Assembly (NCBI GenBank): GCA_949126835.1
Contig: OX421497.1
Location: forward strand, 12,371,132-12,435,131
Origin: Anisus vortex
Taxonomy: Eukaryota > Mollusca > Gastropoda > Planorbidae
Reading direction: 5' to 3'
DNA length: 64,000 nt
Shown: piece after piece, positions 11,531 to 23,639 of the stretch
Layout of the letters: each line of letters begins with the position of its first letter
Position numbering within the stretch: position 1 is the first letter of the stretch
The notes under the pieces: generated by a model
The model's database searches: none
What the model saw: only the letters and a program-made list of their open reading frames with translations
Told to the model about the DNA's origin: nothing
Translations under genes and position numbers: made by a program

Positions 11531-12282
11531 ACTTCATGTATATATTCTGATAAACCTAATTAAGAGAATTGGATCATTTAAAATATAAATGCATGAATAT
11601 ATGAATATGTTGTGATTATTTTATGCAATATCTTATGCCTTATTTTATGCCATGAATATTTCCATTTGCTAAAACAAATATTATTATTGTTGTAGGAAAA
11701 AAAAAGAAAGAACCTAATAAGTTACTTATAAATATTATGGATTTATGAACATAATTTTTCTTTATTAGTAAGATAATGAATGAACAGAAATGTACATCCT
11801 TATTTTGAAATAATCAAACTATAGTTGTGATTATGTAAAAACCAAAATAGAGTAATGTGCATACACTTCACATGCTTACACACTTAAGATTAAATTCTTA
11901 CTCTTAAGTTTATTTAATTATTAATTTCATTTAAGTTGAATTAATTAATGATTGAATTGTTTAATATGATAACATTAGTTATGTTGATTTTTACCTTATA
12001 AATAAGATGATGATGTTTATAAGGAATGATATCTCAGAGAGTAATTTTTTTAATAACGCGAACATGTGTTATGGTCTAAGGATAACTTGAGATCCTATAT
12101 GATGAGGGTTTAATAGAATAAATTATTTCCCTTACTTGTCTTATTTAACGGACTACCCAGGTGGAGTCAGTTTTTTTTTTGTATATTGTTTAGAACTAAA
12201 GTTAAGTGCAGGCGGTTCTAAAAGAAATTGCACACTTCTATTGTTTAGTATGCAATGTTCTTTTCCTTTTGGTATGGGCGAC
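11531..12282 (+). mobile_element. Non-coding internal remainder of the LTR retrotransposon
   Basis: AT-rich sequence between the LINE fragment and the 3' LTR, without useful ORFs. By position it is the downstream internal region of the Gmr1-like element. A convincing polypurine tract directly before the LTR is not evident. Confidence 0.6.
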
Positions 12283-13315
12283 TGTTACGAAACGTAAATT
12301 CCCTACATTGTAATGTTAATAAACCAACTAAATCATTTAAGCGAATTGCGTTTAAACGATATAACTATTTCTCAGCTCAAAGTTTCCCCCGGGTTTTTCC
12401 TAACCTAATGAGAGCATTATTGTTTTTTTTTTAACCTCGATAAAAACATGAACTGCCCACGCACCTACAGCGTGTCAAGGCCGTCCGGTCTCTCCTTATT
12501 TTGTTAGAGCATTATTGCTTGTTCTTCATAAAAACAATCTGATCACGCAGTCAGCACGCAGGCTTGATTAAAATTCTCGTGTCACTAGGCTGACTGGATT
12601 TTCCAACGATTGACCCATAATATATTTCTACGCGATTCGACACTTTTAGTCAGTTCTTGGCGTACATTCGATCTAGTAACATCAAATATTCTCCGCTCTG
12701 AGTATCGTTTCTTTTTGAGTTGTATTATGGAAAATTTATTGTTCTACTATTAACTACAATGCTATATGTTCATTGAGGATATTCATTACTAATTGGAATA
12801 TGTGTATTTCTTGATTGTGTATATAATATTATTTGGATTCCTACTGGATTGATGTTGTAAATTAAACCAAATTTATCGTTGCTTTCTACACAACTTGGTT
12901 AACGTCAATATTTCAAAGTTATATACATGTGTGTATGTGTAATATTTATTCAACTATATTAATAATCTACACTACCACTCAACATCGAGGTTCTTGCTGT
13001 ATAATATGAGCCACACAAATAATTATACATGAAGTAAATCAACTGAAAACTCTAAAACTACGCTATGTGAATTGCCAGGGGATTATAAGAACCAGGAATA
13101 CTCTAGACAACTACAAATAAACTTCAGAATGATATAATAAGATCTTCACTAATACAAGGATACTCACACTAATAATAACAATACTATAACTATCATTTTC
13201 ATAAATTGAATGGGGGCTCTAGCCGTAATAACATTATAAATTATAATTATACTTGTGTGATAAATAGAAGGTCTCATCCATGATTTATTATGGTGAATAA
13301 ATTGCCTTGTAATAA
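12283..13315 (+). repeat. 3' LTR, last ~30 bp missing
   Basis: Almost identical to the 5' LTR from TGTTACGAAACG to CCTTGTAATAA. It then stops short of the expected TAACA end and runs straight into an inverted LINE 3' end. Because the end is lost, no target duplication can be verified for the LTR element. Confidence 0.9.
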
Positions 13316-13600
13316 TAAGATAAGATAAGATTGCTTTATTGATCCAAATAAATGGAAATTTGACTTGATTACATAAATTCCGTCTTTCAGCATACCTAAA
13401 ACAATATTATAGAACCATTTGTACTCAAACACAATAGACATTCACGCACACTATCAAACCATTTATCATACAAGAAAAAAGTAGGCCTATTATTTAGGAG
13501 TCAGCTATTGAGCCATTGTATTTCCTGGCTGAAAGATGATTCTTTTGAAAGAGTCTCACTGACAGTGGAACAAAAGAGTTCCTAAATCTCTCTGTTCTTA
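13316..13600 (-). mobile_element. LINE 3' end, inverted relative to the copy at 11250-11530
   Basis: Reverse complement of the last ~280 bp of the LINE fragment seen upstream: it starts with the complement of the (TTATC)n tail (ATAAGATAAGATAAG) and contains the terminal coding region, with small differences. It replaces the end of the 3' LTR. Beyond it the right arm of the host hAT element resumes. Confidence 0.85.
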
Positions 13601-14594
13601 AATAAACATTTCTTGCATTAATTGTTTGTCCATTTAACCTTAAGGAGTTTATCTTTTAAAAATTTATTATTACAACAATTGCATAAGATAATGCTATTAA
13701 AAAGTATCTTAATATATTAATTAAAACAAAATTTGTTTTAGAATTACTTAGGCTATATTTATGTTTAATTATAGAAGATAAGCATAAAACTCTTTTAAAT
13801 ATAATTAGTCTGTATCAATTAATGAGCACCTTATCTTGAATTCTCTTCGCTAATTTATAATGGCCGATACATATTTAGTCATTTCTGAGTAGTGAAGTGT
13901 AAGTGACCTCTTTGAATGCTTAACACAGCTTTCATGTGCAATAAATAATGTTCACAAGTATGAGCGAATGCCTGGCAGTTGTGAATATCAGATGATTTTC
14001 CTAAGCAGCTTCCATCCAGATTTTCCCGCAAATTGGCATAATTTGATGCCCATATTTTGGATGTTTATAACTCATATGGCTGCGTTTTAAAATCGCTAAT
14101 ATCCCTCCACTATCTACTGTACATTTAAGACGGTTGTAGTAAGATCAAACCAGTTAGGCTTGATGAGGAATGAAAAAATGAGTCCATGAATTTGAAAGTC
14201 TTGCCTTTGTTTAAAAACTCAGCTTTGAGTGCTTCGATGTGCTTCTGAAAAATCCAAACTATTTATCTTAATATATGCCTTTATAAAGGGAAGTACATAT
14301 AGTCTAGTCAAATGCTTTAAAATTGATTTCACTCAAGATATATGCAAATCCGTTCAGAGCTCTAACAGTTCAAGTCTTTGTAAATGTGTTCAACTCACTG
14401 AAATGTGTCGCTCTGTCATTCCGAAACACCGGCTTCAACAGTCAGTTTTCCTCATTCAGAACCGAAAAATGATGTTGCTGTTTTTTTTTCATCAATAAAA
14501 ATAAACGCTTGGAGGTCTCTCGCGTGCCAATGAAAATAGCTCTGCGTGCCAAGTTTGGCACGAGCGCCTTAGGATGCCGACCCCTGCTCTAGTG

Positions 14595-14705
14595 TTTCTA
14601 GGTTTAGTGATTTGAGTATTGGTGTTACTCTTGTTAGTTGTGAATATTCGATAGTAATGAACCTTTCAGCTTTCAGCTCTTTCCTGAATTTGTTCTAAGT
14701 TTTTA
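14595..14705 (-). pseudogene. LINE remnant, upstream part of 4366-4682
   Basis: Minus-strand translation gives a LINE-like segment (TRVTPILKSLNLETLE) that continues into DRRAKSKVVIIHKALN at 4682 once the hAT insertion and one copy of its 8-bp duplication are discounted. This confirms that one LINE was split by the hAT element. Confidence 0.7.
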
Positions 14706-14721
14706 ATGTGTCCTTCCGATA

Positions 14722-14950
14722 GCAAAGTGGTTAGCTGCACGACTTGCTTGACCCCGCTCTTGACCCCGCTGAGTACAACTTTTCTGAAATAACAGTAAGT
14801 AGGCATAACGTTGTTTTTTTCGTGATGATTAAGCTTACTTTTTTTAAAGATTGTAAAGATTTTTAAGACTTGTAACTTTTCTAAATGTTTTGAGTAAGTA
14901 CAAACATTCGGAAGACTTGGGTTCGATTCCCAGCCAGGGTTAGGCGTAAC
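14722..14950 (+). repeat. tRNA-derived SINE head split by about 150 bp
   Basis: An A-box-like AGCAAAGTGGTTAGC at about 14728 and a B-box GGGTTCGATTCCCAGCC at about 14920 fit a single tRNA-like head, but they are separated by about 150 extra bp carrying a short repeat (CTTGACCCCGCT). This is a different SINE family from the one at 4096. Confidence 0.55.
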
Positions 14951-15148
14951 TTTTTTTTTATATAAAAGGACATACTTATAGCCAAATCTTAGGCCTACAC
15001 TCTGATGGCAAAATACAATTATTATTTTTTTTTTACTGAAAACATTTAGAAAAGCTACAAAAATAGATTAATGGAAAACAATTTAAAGTAATTATTTTAA
15101 ACGGAATAGCAGTTTGTTTAATGGGTAGATAGGGCTGTGGTGTAAGCC

Positions 15149-16115
15149 AGAGGTTGGCAACCAAAGGAACGCGTGCCAGACTTGGCACGTAGGGCAATTT
15201 TCAGTGGTACGCCAGGGAGACCTGCCAGAATGAGATTTTTCAACGCAAACGATAACATGAAAATCACGCTGTGTCGGCCTGGACTACAGATCTCATGCTT
15301 GACGTAAGAGTGATTTTGCAGAGGGCGGAACTAGCTGATTTACGACTGGTGTCCCGCCTATCGGGGCGGGAATTCAGTACCGGGTAAGAATAAGACTAAG
15401 AATGGGCATTTCTATAGCGCTTCTATCCATGCTATTAAATTAGCATGCTCGGTGCGCTCTTGGTGTGACTTGCAGTGGCAGATGTATTAGCCAAGGAGAA
15501 AGGACTTCAAGTTCTTTTTAAAAGTTTCTCTTGTCCCAGATTCTCTCAGTGTCTGAGATAGACTGTTCCGTAAAGAAGGCGCCACTGACTCAAATGAGCG
15601 CACTCCCGTGTCCATCCAAACTAGGAGTTTTGAGGAGTGACTGTGTTGAAGATTGCAGTTCCCTAGATGGCTCATGCCTTGAGTATTAGAGATGTTGCCG
15701 ATACCGTGTGACATTTAAACGCCGAAAGGTCCACAGGAGTTGCAAGAAGTTCGAAATGGCGCCAAGCTCCTCCTAATAGGAAAAAAATGAGTCTGATCAG
15801 GTGCTAGAATTAAATCTTGACAACTAAATTAATATTTTAGACATTAACTAATAGTGTGAACGTCCCGTAATGAAATTATGCAATTGTTATAAATCCAATA
15901 AGAAAAAAAAAGAAAGATAATAATCACAACCAGGTAAATTTTTAACTCTTAACGATTTTCTCGATAAAGTTCTTTTGACTTCGGTCTTGCTACGGCGATT
16001 AATAAATTGTCTTATTAAAATATATTTAAAAGATATAATAGAGCAGGTTGACTTTCAGGCTGTTGGCACGCTGAATGATGTAGAAAGTTTGGCACACGTT
16101 ATTAACAAACATAAT
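15149..16115. mobile_element. hAT-family element, right end lost, with a LINE piece inside
   Basis: The left end CAGAGGTTGGCAACC plus the subterminal motif GCGTGCCAGACTTGGCACG matches the short hAT MITE at 63096. The other subterminal block (GGCTGTTGGCACGCTGAATGA, then TTTGGCACAC) lies at about 16055-16095, but the closing TIR is absent. About 300 bp of LINE sequence lies between. Confidence 0.6.
15395..15700 (-). pseudogene. LINE C-terminal and 3' UTR remnant
   Basis: Minus-strand frame 15487-15650 ends GTRETFKKNLKSFLLG, preceded by a GVRSF...SLRNSL pattern typical of the extreme C-terminus of non-LTR elements. Downstream (lower coordinates) is the phrase AGCGCTATAGAAATGCCCA, a plausible LINE 3' end. 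No longer coding in full. Confidence 0.5.
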
Positions 16116-16159
16116 TATTGTTACTACACCCCTTGTGTAGGCTATTAGTGCTGAGGGTT

Positions 16160-16500
16160 AGTTTTAGTTGGTAAATGACAGGGGCGGGAGGAGGGGGGTG
16201 ATTTAAGGTAAGAAGAAAAAGAAAAATTGAAAAAAAGAAAAAAACATGGAAGTGAAAAGAATGGCAATAAAAAAACGGGTAAAGGAAAGTTGAAGAAAAA
16301 AAAAAAGCAACAAAGAATGAAAGAAAGTAAGAAAGAAAAGAAGGCAAACAAATATTTTTAGAAGGACAGAAAAAAAATGAGCCTAAGTAAGGAAATGATA
16401 AAAAAAAAGAACAAAAAGAAGAGAAAAAGAAGAACAAAAAAGAAGAATAAAATAAAGATTGACCGAAGAAAGAAAAAATGAATGAAAGAAATCGAGATGA
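16160..16500. repeat. Purine-rich low-complexity tract
   Basis: Long GA/AAAGAA-rich stretch. The antisense frames full of Phe and Ser are artefacts of composition. Confidence 0.8.
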
Positions 16501-16980
16501 CACACTTTTTCAATAGAATCAGTGGTCCAAATGAGCTGGATTTTCTTTTCTTTCTTTTTTATTTTTTTTTCTCTTGCATTTTAAACATGACCAAATCAAA
16601 GAAGGATTTATTTCGATAAATTTATTTCCGCCATTTTAAGTGTGAATCCCTAAAGGGGCTGAACTGATTTTAGAGTTATTTTCCCTTTTAAAGCCAAAAG
16701 TGCACTAAGGCTTGGAAAGGGGAAAAACTCATCTCATTAGATGTAACTGTGAGCTGACGACATTCTGTTGTTTTTTTTTTTCTTGTTTCATTGTTGTTGA
16801 CTTGTATAGAACATCAAAACCGAAATTAGTACACGAATAGCCTCTCTCTCCATTTCTCACTACGAAATATGTCCATGGGTTTTGAACTCTTTTGTATTAA
16901 ACTGATTGTAGACCTCTCCTTAAAAAAAAAAAAAAGGACAAATCCTTCATACTCTTTAAGTCAAGGGCTTAAATTAGCAG

Positions 16981-17276
16981 GACTATAATAAGATGGGCCG
17001 CTTGCTCTATTTTTAGAACTTATATGTTCTACCGTGCGCATCCAATAAAAAAGGTCTTATTTTAAATGATTTCTACGCTCCTACGTTTGCCTAAATGTTT
17101 CCGCTGTATACAACTTTCGATTTTAATTTTAATTTTTCATTGAGAAAATCATAGCGATTAAATAAAACGGAAGTGCATAGTACAAAAGGAAACCGGGAAT
17201 TCCGAAAATAAGTCATTCGAGTCATCAAATAATCTTAGCAGAAATATTAAAGCAAACGGTCCATCTTATTATAGTC
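16981..17276. mobile_element. MITE family A, copy 2
   Basis: 296 bp with the inverted ends GACTATAATAAGATGG and its complement; the interior closely follows copy 1 at 786-1068. No coding capacity. Confidence 0.8.
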
Positions 17277-17686
17277 TTTTTTAATGAGACTAAACAACAT
17301 TTTTCGAAATGAAATGAGCAGGTCATGCTGTTGAAGATGAAATTTCTGAAAGACCTAACCTAAAATGTTAATGAGTTGTAGGCCTACTTGCATTTATATT
17401 TATAAGGACATGGTCAAATGGCAGTTTAATGTTTGGCCACTGGTTTATAGATTTGTGTTCAATCGCCGTGAAATCAATTTCAAAACAGATCAGTACTTCA
17501 GTAATTAATGGCATATTCAGATCAATATACATTAAATTCATTTAAGATAGGCCTACGTGTGCTTTTTCAGAAGTTAGATTGAAGCAATACGGAGTAGGCC
17601 TGCATACTTTACCCAGCCTGACTTGCTTGATCTTACTACTACATAGCTAGATCTGGATCTTAGTTTAGTGGAGAAATATTGACGAC

Positions 17687-20600
17687 TTTAAAATGCAGCA
17701 CACAGTGAATTTAAAATGCAGCACACAGTGAATTTAAAATGCAGCACACAGTGAATTTAAAATGCAGCACACAGTGAATTTAAAATGCAGCACAGTAAAT
17801 TTAAAATGCAGCACACAGTGAATTTAAAATGCTGCACACAGTGAATTTAAAATGCAGCACAGTGAATTTAAAATGCAGCACACAGTGAATTTAAAATGCA
17901 GCACACAGTGAATTTAAAATGCAGCACACAGTGAATTTAAAATGCAGCACAGTGAATTAAAAATGCAGCACACAGTGAATTTAAAATGCAGCACACAGTG
18001 AATTTAAAATGCAGCACACAGTGAATTTAAAATGCAGCACACAGTGAATTTAAAATGCAGCACACAGTGAATTTAAAATGCAGCACACAGTGAATTTAAA
18101 ATGCAGCACACGGTGAATTTAAAATGCAGCACAGTGAATTTAAAATGCAGCACAGTGAATTTAAAATGCAGCACACAGTGAATTTAAAATGCAGCACAGT
18201 GAATTTAAAATGCAGCACAGTGAATTTAAAATGCAGCACACAGTGAATTTAAAATGCAGCACAGTGAATTTAAAATGCAGCACACAGTGAATTTAAAATG
18301 CAGCACACAGTGAATTTAAAATGCAGCACACGGTGAATTTAAAATGCAGCACAGTGAATTTAAAATGCAGCACAGTGAATTTAAAATGCAGCACACAGTG
18401 AATTTAAAATGCAGCACAGTGAATTTAAAATGCAGCACAGTGAATTTAAAATGCAGCACACAGTGAATTTAAAATGCAGCACAGTGAATTTAAAATGCAG
18501 CACAGTGAATTTAAAATGCAGCACACAGTGAATTTAAAATGCAGCACAGTGAATTTAAAATGCAGCACAGTGAATTTAAAATGCAGCACACAGTGAATTT
18601 AAAATGCAGCACAGTGAATTTAAAATGCAGCACACGGTGAATTTAAAATGCAGCACACAGTGAATTTAAAATGCAGCACAGTGAATTTAAAATGCAGCAC
18701 ACGGTAAATTTAAAATGCAGCACACAGTGAATTTAAAATGCAGCACACAGTGAATTTAAAATGCAGCACACGGTGAATTTAAAATGCAGCACACAGTTAA
18801 TTTAAAATGCAGCACACAGTGAATTTAAAATGCAGCACACAGTGAATTTAAAATGCAGCACACAGTGAATTAAAAATGCAGCACACAGTGAATTTAAAAT
18901 GCAGCACACAGTGAATTTAAAATGCAGCACACAGTGAATTAAAAATGCAGCACACAGTGAATTTAAAATGCAGCACACAGTGAATTTAAAATGCAGCACA
19001 CAGTGAATTTAAAATGCAGCACACAGTGAATTTAAAATGCAGCACACAGTGAATTTAAAATGCAGCACACAGTGAATTTAAAATGCAGCACACAGTGAAT
19101 TTAAAATGCAGCACACAGTGAATTTAAAATGCAGCACACAGTGAATTTAAAATGCAGCACACAGTGAATTTAAAATGCAGCACACGGTGAATTTAAAATG
19201 CAGCACACAGTGAATTTAAAATGCAGCACACAGTGAATTTAAAATGCAGCACACAGTGAATTTAAAATGCAGCACACAGTGAATTTAAAATGCAGCACAC
19301 AGTGAATTTAAAATGCAGCACACAGTGAATTTAAAATGCAGCACACGGTGAATTTAAAATGCAGCACACAGTGAATTTAAAATGCAGCACACAGTGAATT
19401 TAAAATGCAGCACACAGTGAATTTAAAATGCAGCACACAGTGAATTTAAAATGCAACACACAGTGAATTTAAAATGCAGCACAGTGAATTTAAAATGCAG
19501 CACACAGTGAATTTAAAATGCAGCACACAGTGAATTTAAAATGCAACACACAGTGAATTTAAAATGCAGCACACAGTGAATTTAAAATGCAGCACACAGT
19601 GAATTTAAAATGCAGCACACGGTGAATTTAAAATGCAGCACACAGTGAATTTAAAATGCAGCACACAGTGAATTTAAAATGCAGCACACAGTGAATTTAA
19701 AATGCAGCACACAGTGAATTTAAAATGCAGCACACAGTGAATTTAAAATGCAGCACACGGTGAATTTAAAATGCAGCACACAGTGAATTTAAAATGCAGC
19801 ACACAGTGAATTTAAAATGCAGCACACAGTGAATTTAAAATGCAGCACACAGTGAATTTAAAATGCAACACACAGTGAATTTAAAATGCAGCACAGTGAA
19901 TTTAAAATGCAGCACACAGTGAATTTAAAATGCAGCACACAGTGAATTTAAAATGCAGCACACAGTGAATTTAAAATGCAGCACACAGTGAATTTAAAAT
20001 GCAGCACACAGTGAATTTAAAATGCAGCACACAGTGAATTTAAAATGCAGCACACAGTGAATTTAAAATGCAGCACACAGTGAATTTAAAATGCAGCACA
20101 CAGTGAATTTAAAATGCAGCACACAGTGAATTTAAAATGCAGCACACGGTGAATTTAAAATGCAGCACACAGTGAATTTAAAATGCAGCACACAGTGAAT
20201 TTAAAATGCAGCACACAGTGAATTTAAAATGCAGCACACGGTGAATTTAAAATGCAGCACACAGTGAATTTAAAATGCAGCACACAGTGAATTTAAAATG
20301 CAGCACACAGTGAATTTAAAATGCAGCACACAGTGAATTTAAAATGCAACACACAGTGAATTTAAAATGCAGCACAGTGAATTTAAAATGCAGCACACAG
20401 TGAATTTAAAATGCAGCACACAGTGAATTTTAAATGCAACACACAGTGAATTTAAAATGCAGCACACAGTGAATTTAAAATGCAGCACACAGTGAATTTA
20501 AAATGCAGCACACAGTGAATTTAAAATGCAGCACACAGTGAATTTAAAATGCAGCACACAGTGAATTTAAAATGCAGCACACAGTGAATTTAAAATGCAG

Positions 20601-21938
20601 CACAGTGAATTTAAAATGCAGCACACAGTGAATTTAAAATGCAGCACACAGTGAATTTAAAATGCAGCACAGTGAATTTAAAATGCAGCACACAGTGAAT
20701 TTAAAATGCAGCACACAGTGAATTTAAAATGCAGCACACAGTGAATTTAAAATGCAGCACACAGTGAATTTAAAATGCAGCACACAGTGAATTTAAAATG
20801 CAGCACACAGTGAATTTAAAATGCAGCACACGGTGAATTTAAAATGCAGCACACAGTGAATTTAAAATGCAGCACACAGTGAATTTAAAATGCAGCACAC
20901 AGTGAATTTAAAATGCAGCACACAGTGAATTTAAAATGCAGCACACAGTGAATTTAAAATGCAGCACACAGTGAATTTAAAATGCAGCACACAGTGAATT
21001 TAAAATGCAGCACACAGTGAATTTAAAATGCAGCACACAGTGAATTTAAAATGCAGCACACAGTGAATTTAAAATGCAGCACACAGTGAATTTAAAATGC
21101 AGCACACAGTGAATTTAAAATGCAGCACACGGTGAATTTAAAATGCAGCACACAGTGAATTTAAAATGCAGCACACAGTGAATTTAAAATGCAGCACACA
21201 GTGAATTTAAAATGCAGCACACGGTGAATTTAAAATGCAGCACACAGTGAATTTAAAATGCAGCACACAGTGAATTTAAAATGCAGCACACAGTGAATTT
21301 AAAATGCAGCACACAGTGAATTTAAAATGCAACACACAGTGAATTTAAAATGCAGCACAGTGAATTTAAAATGCAGCACACAGTGAATTTAAAATGCAGC
21401 ACACAGTGAATTTAAAATGCAACACACAGTGAATTTAAAATGCAGCACACAGTGAATTTAAAATGCAGCACACAGTGAATTTAAAATGCAGCACACAGTG
21501 AATTTAAAATGCAGCACACAGTGAATTTAAAATGCAGCACACAGTGAATTTAAAATGCAGCACACAGTGAATTTAAAATGCAGCACAGTGAATTTAAAAT
21601 GCAGCACACAGTGAATTTAAAATGCAGCACACAGTGAATTTAAAATGCAGCACAGTGAATTTAAAATGCAGCACACAGTGAATTTAAAATGCAGCACACA
21701 GTGAATTTAAAATGCAGCACACAGTGAATTTAAAATGCAGCACACAGTGAATTTAAAATGCAGCACACAGTGAATTTAAAATGCAGCACACAGTGAATTT
21801 AAAATGCAGCACACGGTGAATTTAAAATGCAGCACACAGTGAATTTAAAATGCAGCACACAGTGAATTTAAAATGCAGCACACAGTGAATTTAAAATGCA
21901 GCACAGTGAATTTAAAATGCAGCACAGTGAATTTAAAA
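17687..21938. repeat. Satellite-like array of 21/23-bp monomers, about 4.25 kb
   Basis: Roughly 185-190 head-to-tail monomers, each TTTAAAATGCAGC followed by ACACAGTGAA (23 bp) or a 21-bp form lacking one CA. Point variants (CACGGTG, GCAACAC, AATTAAAAATG) are spaced regularly and reveal higher-order units: a 220-bp unit near 18111/18331 and a 983-bp unit (43 monomers, three of them short) from about 19912 to 20894, repeated at about 20895-21908. The flanks are hAT internal sequence and the monomer resembles that sequence. Antisense frames (LHFKFTVCC-like) are artefacts. Confidence 0.97.
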
Positions 21939-23095
21939 CATTCAAATAATGCAGGCATCAAAATGGGCCAATTTTGCGGGAAAATCTGAAAGGAAGCTTT
22001 TGAGGAACGTCATCTTCCTTTCTCACTGTCAGGCATTCTCTCTACTTTCAGCGTTTAGAACAACCTACAATTAACTTGTGCAAAGATTTTTATTCTAGAT
22101 GAAAACGGTTTTATACAACAAAAAAAAGTAGCTTACCCTTGGCCACTCAAGAATGACCAAATATGTACCTGACCATTGAACAATTAGCGTAGAGCATTAA
22201 AGGACAAAGCGCACATAAATTGATACAGACTAATTACATTCAAACGAGTTTTTATGCTAAACTTTTTGATTAGACATAAATAGAATCACTTTCTTTATTA
22301 TAAAAAAATAAAAGACTTTTCTATACGAGCTATATATAATTAATTGTTGTAATTATGAATGTTTTTTTTAAATAAACTCATTAAATTGACTTAAACTTAA
22401 ACAATATAGGAAAATTGTATTCAGAACTGTTTAACGTAAAATAATTTTAGACCTCTAATTACATCTTGTAATTAATGTCATAATACTAGATTTGCATAAA
22501 TAATTAATTAACAATAGTATTTAAAATACAACAAATAACTTGAATTAGAATCAAATATGGAAAATCTAATTTAATGGGAGATAATTAAGACGTTTTCGTT
22601 AGGTTTATATTTCTAATGTTTCTTTTTTTTCTGTATAAATAATAAACGGCTTAAAATCTATAACTATACAAATTATCAAAAATAGTTTAAGTGATATTAA
22701 ATTAAATGATTAAACATTTCATACGTACACTTTAAAACATCACATAAACTACACACTTTGTATAACAACTTTAGCATAACTTCCATTTGTTTTTACTTTT
22801 GATTCTGATTCCGACTCCCCAACTCCTCTGCATTAATAAGCGAATGTATTTTGTACATTCTTTGAAGGAAAGAATGGTAACATACATCAAAATGTCATTA
22901 CCACAGGACTACTGGCTGGGATTTACTGTATTTAATTGTAGATATTTAAGGGCCCCCTAAGCTCTTGAGAGCCCCGTTACGGCGTCCCGGGTGTACCCCC
23001 CTCTCGTTGGGCCTGATCAGTAGAGGTCACGATCGGCGACTATAAGTGAGAGGCTATGTTACACATGGGCGCTGCATTCCCTGTAACAGCAGAAC

Positions 23096-23614
23096 TAGGG
23101 ATTTTAAAACCGGTTATCGGTTCTATAAAACCGGTTAAAAACCGGATTTCGGTTCCCCCCCCCCCACCGCGCAATGTCACAAGTCACATGCCGGAAAAGC
23201 CAAATGTGCGTAGTTTTGTAGGTATATTTGAAAAATACTTGAAACTTCATTAGTGCTTGCAGAGCATTCAAAGGGTTGATTTGTATGCATGCAATATGAT
23301 TTTGTACAATTTGCCATAAAATGCTTTAGTACTAAAAAAAAACCTGGGCTAATTGATTAAAACCGATAATAGTTTTCAATATTTCAATAGTGATAATTAA
23401 ATTACCGATTATTGTTGACCATAATATTAAGAAGCATATGAAGAGGCATATATTTATGGTAACTTGTAAAATAATGTATTGAAAGAAATCAAAAGAATGT
23501 GTATTTAATAGTGCCGTTAATAATAAAGCACAGACGCGGTGTTTTGAAAATCAAAACCGGTTTTCGGTTTCGAATTCGGAATCCGGTATTCCGGTCTTCG
23601 TTTTACATCCCTTA
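23096..23614. mobile_element. CCGGTT-rich MITE with 7-bp target duplication
   Basis: A 519-bp element starting TAGGGATTTTAAAACCGG and ending CGTTTTACATCCCTTA (imperfect inverted repeats), flanked by GCAGAAC at 23089-23095 and 23615-23621. The ends carry AACCGG/CCGGTT repeats that fold back. No ORF. A 7-8-bp duplication would fit hAT, but the superfamily is uncertain. Confidence 0.7.
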
Positions 23615-23639
23615 GCAGAACACAACACTATGAAAAGTA

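Larger units (their letters stand above)
4691..14586. mobile_element. Non-autonomous hAT element, split by a nested retrotransposon
   Basis: Terminal inverted repeats CAGGGGTCAGCAACC at the left and GGATGCCGACCCCTG at the right are flanked by a perfect 8-bp direct repeat, CTCTAGTG (4683-4690 and 14587-14594). Eight-bp duplications and CAG...CTG ends are standard for hAT transposons. Without the nested insertion (5477 to about 13600) the element would be about 1.8 kb: left arm 4691-5476, right arm about 13601-14586. No transposase ORF is seen. The arms match other copies in this window: 17440-25976 and 50880-51535 (opposite orientation), and 54790-55367 (right arm only). Confidence 0.85.

Noticed and set aside
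16102..16503. Phe/Ser-rich antisense frame
   Set aside because: Low-complexity purine tract; no conserved features.
18802..18999. Antisense frame LHFKFTVCC... in the array
   Set aside because: Periodic by-product of the satellite.
17687..21938. Regular ~23-bp repeats that might suggest a CRISPR array
   Set aside because: Monomers are directly adjacent with no unique spacers, the genome is animal, and the flanks are transposon sequence.
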